Virus record (IMG/VR): IMGVR_UViG_3300027784_000769
Location: 1-39,226 of that record
Direction: 5' to 3' (one strand)
From: a virus
Length of the DNA stretch: 39,226 nt
Of the stretch, positions 14,084-22,044 are shown piece after piece. The notes beneath the pieces were generated by a model, which was not told the origin of the DNA, did not search any database, and saw only the letters and a list, made by a program, of their open reading frames with translations. Both the position numbers and the translations under genes were made by a program. Each line of letters starts with the position of its first letter. Position 1 is the first letter of the stretch.

Positions 14084-15820
14084 ATGTATATATTAACAGC
14101 GGCGGAAGGTGGCGGCCTCGTTTACCGGGGCCGCTATAACCGCAACTTGATCAGCATAATAAAACAACTGCCGGGCCGATCATATAATCCGGAAACTAAA
14201 GAATGGTTCCTGCCGGCAGAGCCGGAGGTTGTGGAAACGCTGGAAAACAACGGCGTTGAAATAACGGCCGAAGCGCGCGAGCTTGTTAGGCAAAAAGTGG
14301 AAGCGCAGGAAATGATCGCGCAGGCGAAGGATCAGGCCCGGCCAGAACCAGCAAAGCCGATGCCGCTTAAGGGCCATATTGAACCTTTTGCGCATCAGAT
14401 CAAGGGCTATAATATCAGCTTAATGCACAGCGCAGCCGGTTTATTGCATGAACAGGGCTGCGGCAAAACTATAACCGCGATCGCAACGGCCGGGCGCCGT
14501 TACCTTGACGGTGAAGTTAAAAAGCTGTTAATCGTTGCGCCGTTAAGCGTGATCCCGGTTTGGAAAGCAGAGTTTGAAGAAGCCGCTGACTTTAACTTTG
14601 TGGCCGTTACGCTGCAGGGTGATAAAGCAAAACGGCAGCAAGCACTTGTTGATCTGCAGGAAGTGAATGGCGCACTGCAGGTTGCGCTTGTTAATTATGA
14701 AGGATACTGGCGGCCGGGGATCTTTGAAATGCTGCTTGGGTGGAACCCGGACATGGTTATAGCCGACGAAAGCCAGAGGATCAAAAATCATACCGCAAAG
14801 CAGAGCAAGGGCTTGCATAAGATCAGCGACAAGGCCGGCTTTAGGATGATCCTGACTGGAACGCCGGTTACGGCGACGCCGCTGGACTTCTTTAGCCAAT
14901 ATAAGTTTCTTGATCCGGAAGTGTTTGGCAAAAGTTATTACTCCTTCCGGAACAGATATGCGATCATGGGTGGTTACGAAAATCGCGAAGTTGTGGGATA
15001 CCGTAACAAGGATGAACTGGTTAGGAAGGCGCACAGTATAGCGCACAGAGTAACAAAAGAGGAAGCGCTTGATCTGCCGGAGTGGATCGATCAGGATCTT
15101 TATTGCGATCTTGAACCGAAGGCGCGCCGTTATTATAACGATATGTTAAAAACTAACATGGCAGAAATTGAAAACGAAAAACAGCAGCGCGGCCGGCTGG
15201 TTGCGAGCAACGTATTAACAAGGCTGCTGCGCTTGCAGCAGATGGTCGGTGGTTTTGTGCCACGCGATCAGGATGAAGATCAGGAATTTAACGCGGAAAG
15301 CGCTGAAATGATGCAAGTTAGCAGCGCAAAGCTTGATCTTTTAAAGGAAACGCTGGGCGATCTGCTGCACGCAGGACACAAAGTTGTTATATTCGCGCGC
15401 TTTGTGCCGGAAATTAAGGCCATTATGAAGCTGCTTGATGAAACAAAGTTTAACGGGCTGGGCCGGGCCGGATACCGTTATATTTACGGCGCTGTTAAGC
15501 AAGAGGATCGCGGCGCTATGGTTGATCAGTTTCAGAACGACCCGGAGATCCGCGTATTTATTGCGCAGGTGCAGACAGCCGGGCTGGGGATCACGCTGCA
15601 CGCGGCAGACACGGCCATATTTTACAGCGCTGACTTTAATTATGGCAATTATGATCAATGCAAGGCGCGCGTTCACAGGATCGGGCAGCGCCGGCCGGTT
15701 AATTACTTGCATTTAATCGCGAAGGATACCGTGGACGAAAAAATATACCGGGCCATTAAACAGAAGCGCAGTTTGGCCGACGACGTGGTTAATAATTGGA
15801 AACAATACTTTGCGAAATAA
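14084..15820 (+). CDS. SNF2-family helicase/translocase
   Basis: 578 residues. A short N-terminal region (residues 1-60; RGRYNRNLISIIKQLPGRSY, then WFLPA) resembles the HARP-like module of SMARCAL1-type proteins. The ATPase core follows: motif I EQGCGKT at about 123-129, Ia LLIVAPLSVI, DESQ at about 227 (the DEAD-box position), motif III LTGTP, then the second RecA lobe with VIFARF, 'VFIAQVQTAGLGITL' and motif VI VHRIGQ near 531. SNF2 proteins translocate on duplex DNA; HARP types anneal or remodel forks, so a replication or recombination role fits its place before the SSB-like and primase-helicase genes. AAAAGGAG precedes ATG 14084. Confidence 0.85.
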   Translation: MYILTAAEGGGLVYRGRYNRNLISIIKQLPGRSYNPETKEWFLPAEPEVVETLENNGVEITAEARELVRQKVEAQEMIAQAKDQARPEPAKPMPLKGHIEPFAHQIKGYNISLMHSAAGLLHEQGCGKTITAIATAGRRYLDGEVKKLLIVAPLSVIPVWKAEFEEAADFNFVAVTLQGDKAKRQQALVDLQEVNGALQVALVNYEGYWRPGIFEMLLGWNPDMVIADESQRIKNHTAKQSKGLHKISDKAGFRMILTGTPVTATPLDFFSQYKFLDPEVFGKSYYSFRNRYAIMGGYENREVVGYRNKDELVRKAHSIAHRVTKEEALDLPEWIDQDLYCDLEPKARRYYNDMLKTNMAEIENEKQQRGRLVASNVLTRLLRLQQMVGGFVPRDQDEDQEFNAESAEMMQVSSAKLDLLKETLGDLLHAGHKVVIFARFVPEIKAIMKLLDETKFNGLGRAGYRYIYGAVKQEDRGAMVDQFQNDPEIRVFIAQVQTAGLGITLHAADTAIFYSADFNYGNYDQCKARVHRIGQRRPVNYLHLIAKDTVDEKIYRAIKQKRSLADDVVNNWKQYFAK

Positions 15821-15837
15821 TAGCTGCAAAGATGGAG

Positions 15838-15880
15838 GCCGGGTCTAACAGGGTATAATAAAGGACAACGTTGACCCGGC
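15838..15880 (+). repeat. interrupted palindrome upstream of a strong promoter
   Basis: GCCGGGTCTAAC (15838-15849) and GTTGACCCGGC (15870-15880) pair over 11 bp with one bulged T. A TATAAT-like box (15854-15859) lies in the 20-nt loop. The right arm abuts the -35 box of the promoter at 15881. This could be an operator or a leader hairpin. Confidence 0.55.
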
Positions 15881-15909
15881 TTGCACTGTTTGCAGTTAGG
15901 TTGTATAAT
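15881..15909 (+). promoter_or_regulatory. sigma-70-like promoter for the replication operon
   Basis: TTGCAC at 15881-15886, 17-bp spacer, perfect TATAAT at 15904-15909. The next ribosome site GGGAGGTG is at 15934-15941, ahead of a small frameshifted gene and then the coiled-coil, SSB-like and primase genes. Confidence 0.65.
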
Positions 15910-15940
15910 AACAAAACAGCGAGCAATAATTCGGGAGGTG

Positions 15941-16091
15941 ATGTTAAAGCTGGATAAAGCTAAAAAATGGCGCCGTAAAGGCCGCCAGAACCGCTGACAG
16001 GTATAAACGCCTTTTAATAGACTTAAAACTTGACAGCGGCGCGATAAATAGCCTTTACAACTATTTTAAAGGAAGGAGGAACGTGGTATAA
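15941..16091 (+). pseudogene. small basic gene interrupted by a +1 frameshift (error, decay or programmed)
   Basis: After GGGAGGTG, a frame from ATG 15941 (or CTG 15950) encodes MLKLDKAKKWRRKGRQNR and stops at TGA 15995-15997. One base over, an open frame runs through the same DNA to TAA 16089-16091 and reads as a natural continuation (KAARTADRYKRLL, then IDLKLDSGAINSLYNYFKG). That second frame has no ATG, GTG or TTG of its own, and its TAA overlaps the next ATG as TAATG, a coupling seen elsewhere in this genome. A shift around 15972-15982 (CGT AAA GGC CGC) would give one 49-residue basic protein. Function unknown; a DNA-binding role is possible from its charge. Confidence 0.5.
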
Positions 16092-16501
16092 TGGCAATGG
16101 ACAGGATTTTTGAATTGGCTGACCGTTATAAGGAGCTAAAGGAAGAAAAGGACGCGTTGCAGGGCAAGCTTAAAGAGCTTAACAAGCAGCTTGAAAAAAC
16201 GAACGATGAACTTACTGCTGAAATGGTTGATAATGAACTGCAAAACTTTCAGCGCGGCGATCGCACGTTTTACCTGCAAACAAAACTCCACGCGCACGAC
16301 CTTAAAGACAAGCGAGATCAGCTTTATGAAGTTTTAAGGAAGGAGGGATACGGCGATCTAATTAAGGAAACCGTGAACCCTAAGACCCTTGAAAGCTTTG
16401 TTAGGGAGCAGATCGAAGAAAACGAAGGCGACCTGCCAGAGTGGATCAGGGAGTATGTTAGTGTTTACGAAAAAGACGTTGTGGGCATGAGGAAAGCTTA
16501 A
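16091..16501 (+). CDS. phage coiled-coil protein of the replication operon
   Basis: 136 residues. Residues about 5-50 are a heptad-type coiled coil (YKELKEEKDALQGKLKELN); the rest reads 'RGDRTFYLQTKLHA', then 'LRKEGYGDLIKETVNPKTL' and 'FVREQIEE', a pattern I associate with a common but uncharacterised phage family found next to SSB-like genes. It probably oligomerises; its partner may be the next protein. ATG 16091 overlaps the stop of the preceding frameshifted gene (TAATG) with GGAAGGAGG upstream. Confidence 0.6.
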   Translation: MAMDRIFELADRYKELKEEKDALQGKLKELNKQLEKTNDELTAEMVDNELQNFQRGDRTFYLQTKLHAHDLKDKRDQLYEVLRKEGYGDLIKETVNPKTLESFVREQIEENEGDLPEWIREYVSVYEKDVVGMRKA

Positions 16502-16534
16502 AAAAACTAACATTATTAAGGAGGATTTTAAAGT

Positions 16535-17287
16535 ATGCCAGAACAGAAAAATGCGTTGGCAGTTGTAGAGGGTTTTGACGCGCCTGCACTGCTTGACAGT
16601 GCGGACGTTATGGAAGAAATGGATGGTTTACAATTTAGGTTTACGAATGTTAAGGTGCCGAGTGGCGGCGGCTTAACGTTTGAATTGCCGGGCGATGATG
16701 ACGACGAACCAGAAATTGAAAAAGAACTGGAAGGCGTTATAGTGCATCATCACCCAGTTAACGTTTATTTTAAAGACAGCTATGACGGCACGAACGCGCC
16801 GCCTGATTGCGTTTCCTATGATGGAAAGTTTGGCGTTGGCGAGCCGGGCGGCCATTGCAAGACCTGCGAACTGAACGAATGGGGAACCGGGCGCGATGGC
16901 GAAGGCAAGGCTTGCAGCAATAGGCGCCGTGTTTACCTGCTGCGGCAGGGCGAGATGTTTCCGCTGCTGGTTAGTTTGCCGCCGACTTCTTTAGGCAACT
17001 TTAGCGACCTGATTAGCAGGAAGATCCTGCAAAAAGGCAAAAGGAGCCATGAAGTTGTAGTTAAGGCAAAGCTTAAGAAGGTTACTTCTAACAGTGGCAT
17101 TGAATACAGCCGGATAAGCTGGGCCGTTACCGGGCAGCTTGATCAAGAAGCCGCGCAAGCGATGAAACAATACGGCGAGAGCATTAAAGCTCTGGCCGGT
17201 GGCTTAACGGTTGATCAGGTTGAAGGTGAAGCCGATCATAGCAGCGAACCGAAATGGGAAACCGGCGACTTTCCAGAAGATCTATAG
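16535..17287 (+). CDS. phage single-stranded-DNA-binding-like protein with Cys cluster
   Basis: 250 residues. A central Cys set (PPDC, then GGHCKTCELNEWG, then ACSNRRRVYLL) suggests a zinc site within a beta-rich, OB-like core. The C-terminus is acidic and ends DFPEDL, reminiscent of the acidic tip by which SSB proteins recruit partners. Position immediately before the primase-helicase supports an ssDNA-binding role. The protein does not match the classical bacterial SSB motif, so the assignment rests on layout and tail. AAGGAGG precedes ATG 16535. Confidence 0.5.
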   Translation: MPEQKNALAVVEGFDAPALLDSADVMEEMDGLQFRFTNVKVPSGGGLTFELPGDDDDEPEIEKELEGVIVHHHPVNVYFKDSYDGTNAPPDCVSYDGKFGVGEPGGHCKTCELNEWGTGRDGEGKACSNRRRVYLLRQGEMFPLLVSLPPTSLGNFSDLISRKILQKGKRSHEVVVKAKLKKVTSNSGIEYSRISWAVTGQLDQEAAQAMKQYGESIKALAGGLTVDQVEGEADHSSEPKWETGDFPEDL

Positions 17288-17300
17288 GTTGAACCAGCAG

Positions 17301-17335
17301 GGCGGCAGGCTGCAGCAAGTGGGCGGCCTGCCGCC
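17301..17335 (+). promoter_or_regulatory. GC hairpin before the primase-helicase gene
   Basis: A perfect 10-bp stem: GGCGGCAGGC (17301-17310) with GCCTGCCGCC (17326-17335), 15-nt loop, followed by TTATT but no long T-run. It separates the SSB-like gene from the primase and may slow transcription or protect RNA ends. Confidence 0.55.
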
Positions 17336-17338
17336 TTA

Positions 17339-17376
17339 TTGAAGGAGGCTTAATATATTGAAGGAGGCTTAATATA
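17339..17376 (+). repeat. tandem 19-bp duplication of the ribosome-binding site of the primase gene
   Basis: Two exact copies of TTGAAGGAGGCTTAATATA lie head to tail at 17339-17357 and 17358-17376. The second supplies GAAGGAGG for ATG 17376; the first could drive a four-codon peptide (TTG AAG GAG GCT TAA) ending just before the real start. Confidence 0.85.
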
Positions 17377-19991
17377 TGGCGGACTATGACAGGCTTGTAA
17401 ACTGGGAACAGTTTTACAAGGATCGCCTGCAAAACTGGGAAATGAACAACGGTGAAATAAAGGCGTTATGTCCGTTTCACAGCGAAAAAGAGGGCAGCTT
17501 TACGGCAAAGCTGGACAATGGGCTTTGGAAGTGTTTTGGCTGCGACTTGGGTGGCAACGGGATAACCTTTTTACAAAAAACGGAAGGCTTAAGCAAAGAT
17601 GACGCCTTTAAGGTGCTGAATAAGTATGCTTCCGAAAATATACTTAAAAAACAGGAAGAACGGCGGAAATATACCGTTGAAGATTATGCGAACGCAAAAA
17701 AGCTTCCGACGCAGTTCTTGCAGGAGCTTGGTTTAAAGAATACAAAGCTGGGGATCACTATACCTTATATGGACGAAGCCGGATCCGTGTTAAGCACGCG
17801 GCGCAGGTTTGGCGATGCCGGCAGTGGGCCGAAGTTTACATGGAGCCGGGGAAGCAAGGTGATCCTTTATGGTTTATGGCGCCTGCCGGAAATACGCAAG
17901 CAGAAGCGCGTTTTTTTGGTTGAAGGCGAAAGTGATGCGCATACGCTCTGGCATCACGGCGAGCCGGCTTTAGGCGTGCCGGGTGCAAGCGTGTTTAAAA
18001 AGGAATGGATCAGTCAATGGCTGCAGGATCTTGAGCAGATTTACGTTGTGCAGGAACCGGATCAGGGCGGCAGCACTTTTATTCAAAAAGTGGCCGAAGC
18101 TTGTTACCATGCCGATTATAGAGGCAAGGTGTTTGCGGTTGATCTGTTTGATGAACATAAAGATCCGAGCGAATTACACTGCGCAGACCCGGACAAGTTT
18201 GCTGAACGCTGGCAATCGGCCGTTACGAATGCGCGCGAGTTAAACGTTGCGGAGATCACTAATAAGAGCAGCGATACGCTTACAGACGCGCCGGTGCAGT
18301 TAAGGCAGCCGTCAGGCTGGCGCTTTACAGAAGATGGGATCGTTACCATTGACGATAATACCGGGCTGCAGGTTACTATCTGCAGGACGCCGATCTTAAT
18401 ACAGCGCCGGATCCGATCGTTGGAGGACGGGCAAGAAAAGGTTGAAATATGTTATCAGCGCGACGGTGAATGGCATAGCGAAATCGTGCCGCGATCAACG
18501 TTGTTTCAGGCCCGATCGCTGCCAATTCTTGCGGATTTAGGTATGACCATAACAAGCGAAAACGCGAAACCGCTTGTTAAGTTTTTTCAAGCGCTGGAAC
18601 AGGAAAATTATGATCTGCTTGAAACTGCAAAAAGTATATCGCAGCTTGGGTGGCATGGCAACTTATTTTATCCCGGCAATGCCGGCGATCTGCTGGTTGA
18701 TGTTGAACCGGCCACGCGGCAATGGGTGGAAGCTTACTGCGAAGAAGGCACGTTGGATCAGTGGAAAGAGGTTGTGGGCGCAGAACGCGAAAAAAGCGAT
18801 ATATTGCGCCTTATGATCGCGGCCAGCTTTGCGGCGCCGCTGCTTGCAATAATTAGACATAGGAATATTATATTGCACAACTGGGGAACCACGCGGATCG
18901 GCAAAACAGCCGCCTTAAAAGCGGCTTTAAGCGCTTGGGGCGACCCGGAGCAGTTAATGACTTCCTTTTATGCGACTAAAGTGGGCATGGAACGGATCGC
19001 AGGCTTTTTCCGGGATCTGCCGCTGGGCATTGACGAAAAACAGGTTGCAGGCAATGACGATTTTTTAAACAGGCTGCCTTATATGCTGGGATCAGGGCAA
19101 GGCAAGGTTCGCGGCAGCAAGGGCGGCGGTTTACAGCAGACGCAGCACTGGCGCACGGTTGCAATTACAACGGGCGAAGAACCGCTGGTTGTAGATAATG
19201 CGCAGGGCGGCCAATATACAAGGGTTGTGGAGGTTAAAGGCGCGCCGTTTGCAAGCGAAAAAGACGCGCAGCGTATGCACGAACTTAACAGTTTCGGCCA
19301 CGCCGGGCCGCTGTTTGTGCGCAAGGTTACAGAAGCAGGCACGGAAGCACTGCAGGATCGTTATACTTTTATGAAGGATCATTTAGCAGATACACTGACA
19401 CAGGCGCACGATTTAGTTCCCAGCCACGCGGCCGCGCTGGTTGTGTTTGCGTTTGCTGATATGCTGGTTAGCGAATACGTGTTTCAAGAAGATCCAGAAG
19501 TGGCCGAAGCGGAAGCGGTGAACTTTGCACTGCGCAGCGCTGAAATGATGGTTAAGCAATCGGAAGCAAGTTTGGCCGAGCGTGCTTACCATAGGATCGA
19601 GAGTTGGATTAATGCGAATGCCTTGCGGTTTGAAGATGAAGAAATTACTCCGCGTTATGGATGGCGTGAAGGCAATATTTATTATATACTGCCGCACGAA
19701 CTCCGCAACTTCCTCAAGCGCGAAGAAATGCCGCTGGAAAGCACAGTTATCGCAGCATTGGCAGAAGCCGGTTATTTAATTACAGGGCAAAAGGAAGCAA
19801 ACAGCCGGGGCCGCAAGCAGATCGTTAAACGGATTGACGGCGGAACGAAGCGTGTTTACGCGTTGCGTCTTAAGCGCGTTGATGAAGATAAAATAGACGC
19901 TGAAACCGATTATTATCCGCCGCCTGCAGCAAGGGATCCAGAACCGGCGCCGGAGCCAGAACAGCAGGAACGCTGGTATGATCAGGATTAG
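17376..19991 (+). CDS. primase-helicase (CHC2 zinc finger, TOPRIM, DUF927 helicase)
   Basis: 871 residues. A CHC2 primase zinc finger lies at the N-terminus: C32, H35, C53, C56 (LCPFHSEKEG, WKCFGCDLGG). A TOPRIM region follows, VFLVEGESDA at about 181-190 and VVQEPDQGG. From about residue 330 comes a DUF927-type helicase: SQLGWHGN, ILHNWGTTRIGKTAALKA (Walker A near 503-510), LPLGIDEKQ (Walker B-like), WRTVAITTGEEPL. A winged-helix-like C-terminus ends in an acidic Pro/Glu-rich tail. It should prime and unwind at the phage origin, with the iteron region directly downstream as the likely site. No separate polymerase is in the window. Confidence 0.85.
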   Translation: MADYDRLVNWEQFYKDRLQNWEMNNGEIKALCPFHSEKEGSFTAKLDNGLWKCFGCDLGGNGITFLQKTEGLSKDDAFKVLNKYASENILKKQEERRKYTVEDYANAKKLPTQFLQELGLKNTKLGITIPYMDEAGSVLSTRRRFGDAGSGPKFTWSRGSKVILYGLWRLPEIRKQKRVFLVEGESDAHTLWHHGEPALGVPGASVFKKEWISQWLQDLEQIYVVQEPDQGGSTFIQKVAEACYHADYRGKVFAVDLFDEHKDPSELHCADPDKFAERWQSAVTNARELNVAEITNKSSDTLTDAPVQLRQPSGWRFTEDGIVTIDDNTGLQVTICRTPILIQRRIRSLEDGQEKVEICYQRDGEWHSEIVPRSTLFQARSLPILADLGMTITSENAKPLVKFFQALEQENYDLLETAKSISQLGWHGNLFYPGNAGDLLVDVEPATRQWVEAYCEEGTLDQWKEVVGAEREKSDILRLMIAASFAAPLLAIIRHRNIILHNWGTTRIGKTAALKAALSAWGDPEQLMTSFYATKVGMERIAGFFRDLPLGIDEKQVAGNDDFLNRLPYMLGSGQGKVRGSKGGGLQQTQHWRTVAITTGEEPLVVDNAQGGQYTRVVEVKGAPFASEKDAQRMHELNSFGHAGPLFVRKVTEAGTEALQDRYTFMKDHLADTLTQAHDLVPSHAAALVVFAFADMLVSEYVFQEDPEVAEAEAVNFALRSAEMMVKQSEASLAERAYHRIESWINANALRFEDEEITPRYGWREGNIYYILPHELRNFLKREEMPLESTVIAALAEAGYLITGQKEANSRGRKQIVKRIDGGTKRVYALRLKRVDEDKIDAETDYYPPPAARDPEPAPEPEQQERWYDQD

Positions 19992-19994
19992 CGG

Positions 19995-20280
19995 CGCAAG
20001 TGGTAATAATGGGCTTAAGTGGTAACGCGAGTGGTAACGGAAAAATGCCTTAATGGCGGGCTTTATAGATCACTATTACCACTATTACCACTATTACCAC
20101 CCATTATTGGTTTAAAGCAAAACAAAACTTTATAAAATATTATGATCATAGTTTTGTAAAAAATACACGGTGTATATTGGCGAAAATAGTGGTAATGTGG
20201 TAATGTGGCCGATTTTGCCCGTGGTTAAGGGCTTTTTCCGTTACCACTCGGCCGAAATAACTGGTAACGCATTACCACAA
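19995..20280 (+). other. candidate phage replication origin: iteron array and AT-rich segment
   Basis: No gene lies at 19992-20373. GTGGTAAT or GTGGTAAC occurs at 20000, 20019, 20031, 20189 and 20197; the reverse form RTTACCAC at 20075, 20084, 20093 (three tandem copies, 9-bp period), 20240 and 20271; a near match at 20261. Between the blocks is an AT-rich stretch (about 20110-20180) with an inverted repeat ACAAAACT/AGTTTTGT around TTATAAAATATTATGATCAT and a palindrome ATACAC-G-GTGTAT. Iterons around an easily melted core, directly after a primase-helicase gene, are the usual layout of an initiator-bound origin. The 20280-20373 remainder shows nothing more. Confidence 0.65.
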
Positions 20281-20373
20281 AAAGCGATTTTCACCCTTGA
20301 TTTTTGCCACGGTGTAACAATACTGTTAATAGATGGCAGCGCTGGTAGAATGTAATGGGTGGCTTGAAGGGAG

Positions 20374-20685
20374 GTGTTTGGGCTGGCAGAGTGGAATGAG
20401 CCGAACGAAAAAAATATAACCGACAACGTTATGAAACTGCTTAAAAAGCAGCCGGGCGGATTTGCAGTTAAGCTGCACGGTGGCCGGTATCAAAAATCGG
20501 GCCTGCCGGACGTGCTTTTTATACAGGATGGAACGGTTTACTTTTTTGAAGTTAAGCGGCCGGGCAATAAACTGACAAAACTTCAAGCCGATACCATGAA
20601 AAGACTTTGCAAAGCCGGCGCGTTCTGTTACACTGTTTTCAGCGCAGCGGACGTTAAAGCAGCGCTTAAGGAGGGCGATCAATAA
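20374..20685 (+). CDS. VRR-NUC domain nuclease
   Basis: 103 residues from GTG 20374. It carries the PD-(D/E)xK core of the VRR-NUC family: HGGRYQKSGLPDVLFI and VYFFEVKRPGNKLTKLQ (the PD and ExK residues), then helices LQADTMKRLCKAGAF. Stand-alone VRR-NUC proteins are common in phages and are thought to be structure-specific or Holliday-junction-type nucleases. The GTG lies inside the ribosome site GGGAGGTG; CTG 20383, eight bases after GGAGG, may be the true start. It follows the candidate origin and is coupled (TAATG) to the next gene. Confidence 0.8.
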   Translation: MFGLAEWNEPNEKNITDNVMKLLKKQPGGFAVKLHGGRYQKSGLPDVLFIQDGTVYFFEVKRPGNKLTKLQADTMKRLCKAGAFCYTVFSAADVKAALKEGDQ

Positions 20686-20855
20686 TGGATCCGTTAACAG
20701 AAAAGCAACGAGAAACGCTATACAAGTTGATTGATATTGTTGAAGAAAAGGGCGGCATTGCGCCGCTGGATAAAACGGAAGTTGACGATTTAAGTGTGGG
20801 CGAAGCCGGCAGTTTTATTGCAGAAATACTGCGCGATCTTGGCTGGGAAGAATAG
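20685..20855 (+). CDS. 56-residue phage protein, unknown
   Basis: ATG 20685 overlaps the stop of the nuclease gene as TAATG, with AAGGAGGG upstream inside that gene. The peptide is acidic and helical (LYKLIDIVEEKGGIAPLDK, then GSFIAEILRDLGWEE). No family is recognised; the coupling suggests equal production with the nuclease. Confidence 0.6.
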   Translation: MDPLTEKQRETLYKLIDIVEEKGGIAPLDKTEVDDLSVGEAGSFIAEILRDLGWEE

Positions 20856-20878
20856 CCGATGGAAGGCAGGTGTTGGCC

Positions 20879-21085
20879 GTGGGTGATCTGTTTATTTTAA
20901 TTTATAACCGCGCAAGCGGCGCCTGCAATGTTTACGTGAATGGCATGGAGATCGCTGTTAAGGGCGACCTTAAGGCGTGGCGCGTTTTGCAGCTTATGCA
21001 ATTATATGAGCATAACAGCGAAGCGCTGCCGGTGCCGGAAAAACCTTATGAAACACGGGAGGAAAACACTGATGCAAACGAATGA
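20879..21085 (+). CDS. small phage protein, unknown
   Basis: 68 residues from GTG 20879; GGCAGGTG is the likely ribosome site. It has a beta-rich first half (DLFILIYNRASGACNVYVNG, IAVKGD) and a helix (WRVLQLMQLYEH) with an acidic C-terminus. No family is recognised. It overlaps the next gene by 14 nt. TTG 20873 is an alternative start. Confidence 0.5.
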   Translation: MGDLFILIYNRASGACNVYVNGMEIAVKGDLKAWRVLQLMQLYEHNSEALPVPEKPYETREENTDANE

Positions 21086-21677
21086 TATTATTGTTTGCCT
21101 TATGGGCAAAAGTGGCAGCGGCAAGACCGCGCTTGCGGACGTTTTGCGCAGGTATCACGGTTTTAACGTTATAAAATCCTTTACCACGCGCACGCCGCGG
21201 CCGGGTGAAAGCGGCGATGAATATTACTTTGTAGATCAGCCGCCGGCGCAGCCGGACGCTGACCCGGAAATAATAACTTATGCCGAACATAACGGCGCGC
21301 ATTACTGGACGGAGCGCAGCCAATATAAAGGCAAGGGCTGCAGCGCGTTTGTGGTTGAACCGATCGGCGCGCAGTTGTTAAAGCAAGAGGTTAACGACGC
21401 GCTGGTTGTTATTATTTATTTAGAGGTTGAAGAAGAAGAACGTTACCGGCGCATGAGGAAGCAGGGCCGGCGCATGGGTGATTATAGAATATACGCGGAC
21501 GGGAAAAAGTTTAATTATTCGCTGCTCCCGTGCGATTATATTATTAACGGCACGTTTCAAGACCCGGACGATCTGGCGTTTAGCATAGCTTCTGAAATGG
21601 AAAATATACAGCAAAACAAGGAAGGGGTGATTAGCAGATGGAAAAAAGCCGTGCAGAGCGTTTGTCGAAAATTTTAA
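21072..21677 (+). CDS. guanylate-kinase-like P-loop protein
   Basis: 201 residues from ATG 21072. Walker A is GKSGSGKT at residues 12-19, followed by 'SFTTRTPRPGESGDEYYFV', the GMP-binding signature of guanylate kinase (conserved T-R-PRPGE). A mid-protein 'VIIYLEVEEEERYRRM' resembles the lid region. It should phosphorylate (d)GMP or a modified nucleotide; a phage that modifies its DNA may need a kinase for unusual nucleotides, though that is inference. The gene overlaps the next by 40 nt. Confidence 0.8.
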   Translation: MQTNDIIVCLMGKSGSGKTALADVLRRYHGFNVIKSFTTRTPRPGESGDEYYFVDQPPAQPDADPEIITYAEHNGAHYWTERSQYKGKGCSAFVVEPIGAQLLKQEVNDALVVIIYLEVEEEERYRRMRKQGRRMGDYRIYADGKKFNYSLLPCDYIINGTFQDPDDLAFSIASEMENIQQNKEGVISRWKKAVQSVCRKF

Positions 21678-21922
21678 GGCAGCAGGCCGCGGCCGTTAAA
21701 TCCCGGAACAAGAACCTTTTAGACCGGCCACGGGAGGAAACGGATCCGGGCCAGTATTTAGTGAAGGCGCAGGTGCAGGCTTACTGCGACGCGCTGGAAC
21801 ACGCTGCACAGCAGGCGGAGGAAGCTGTTTGGCTTGATCGCATGGAACCGAGTTTGGATCAGCAGCAGCAGGCCGAGCTTGAGAGGAAAGTGTTTTGGCC
21901 GGATTATTTTTATTTTAGTTAA
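21638..21922 (+). CDS. helical phage protein, unknown
   Basis: 94 residues from ATG 21638, with GGAAGGGGTG upstream inside the kinase gene. It is helical and charged (AERLSKILRQQAAAVKSRNK, KAQVQAYCDALEHAAQQAEE) and ends in an aromatic cluster (VFWPDYFYFS). No family is recognised. Confidence 0.55.
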   Translation: MEKSRAERLSKILRQQAAAVKSRNKNLLDRPREETDPGQYLVKAQVQAYCDALEHAAQQAEEAVWLDRMEPSLDQQQQAELERKVFWPDYFYFS

Positions 21923-21935
21923 GGAGGGCTTTTTT

Positions 21936-22043
21936 ATGACAATGACGGCAGCAGTTGTGATGGGTGCTTGTTGTTTTATTGCTGGGAACGTTGTGGCTTG
22001 GTTAATGTTTAGGGAACAATATTTTAAGAAAGGAGGGAAATAA
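21936..22043 (+). CDS. 35-residue membrane protein
   Basis: ATG 21936 follows AAGGAGGG. One transmembrane segment (AAVVMGACCFIAGNVVAWLMF) and a short basic end (FKKGGK). It sits directly before another membrane protein with its own AGGAGGG, whose start follows one base after this stop. Function unknown. Confidence 0.5.
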   Translation: MTMTAAVVMGACCFIAGNVVAWLMFREQYFKKGGK

Positions 22044-22044
22044 T

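Noticed and set aside
20170-20355. A 61-residue reading frame within the iteron region
   Set aside because: No ribosome site, odd composition, and it runs across the repeats that explain the DNA better as an origin.
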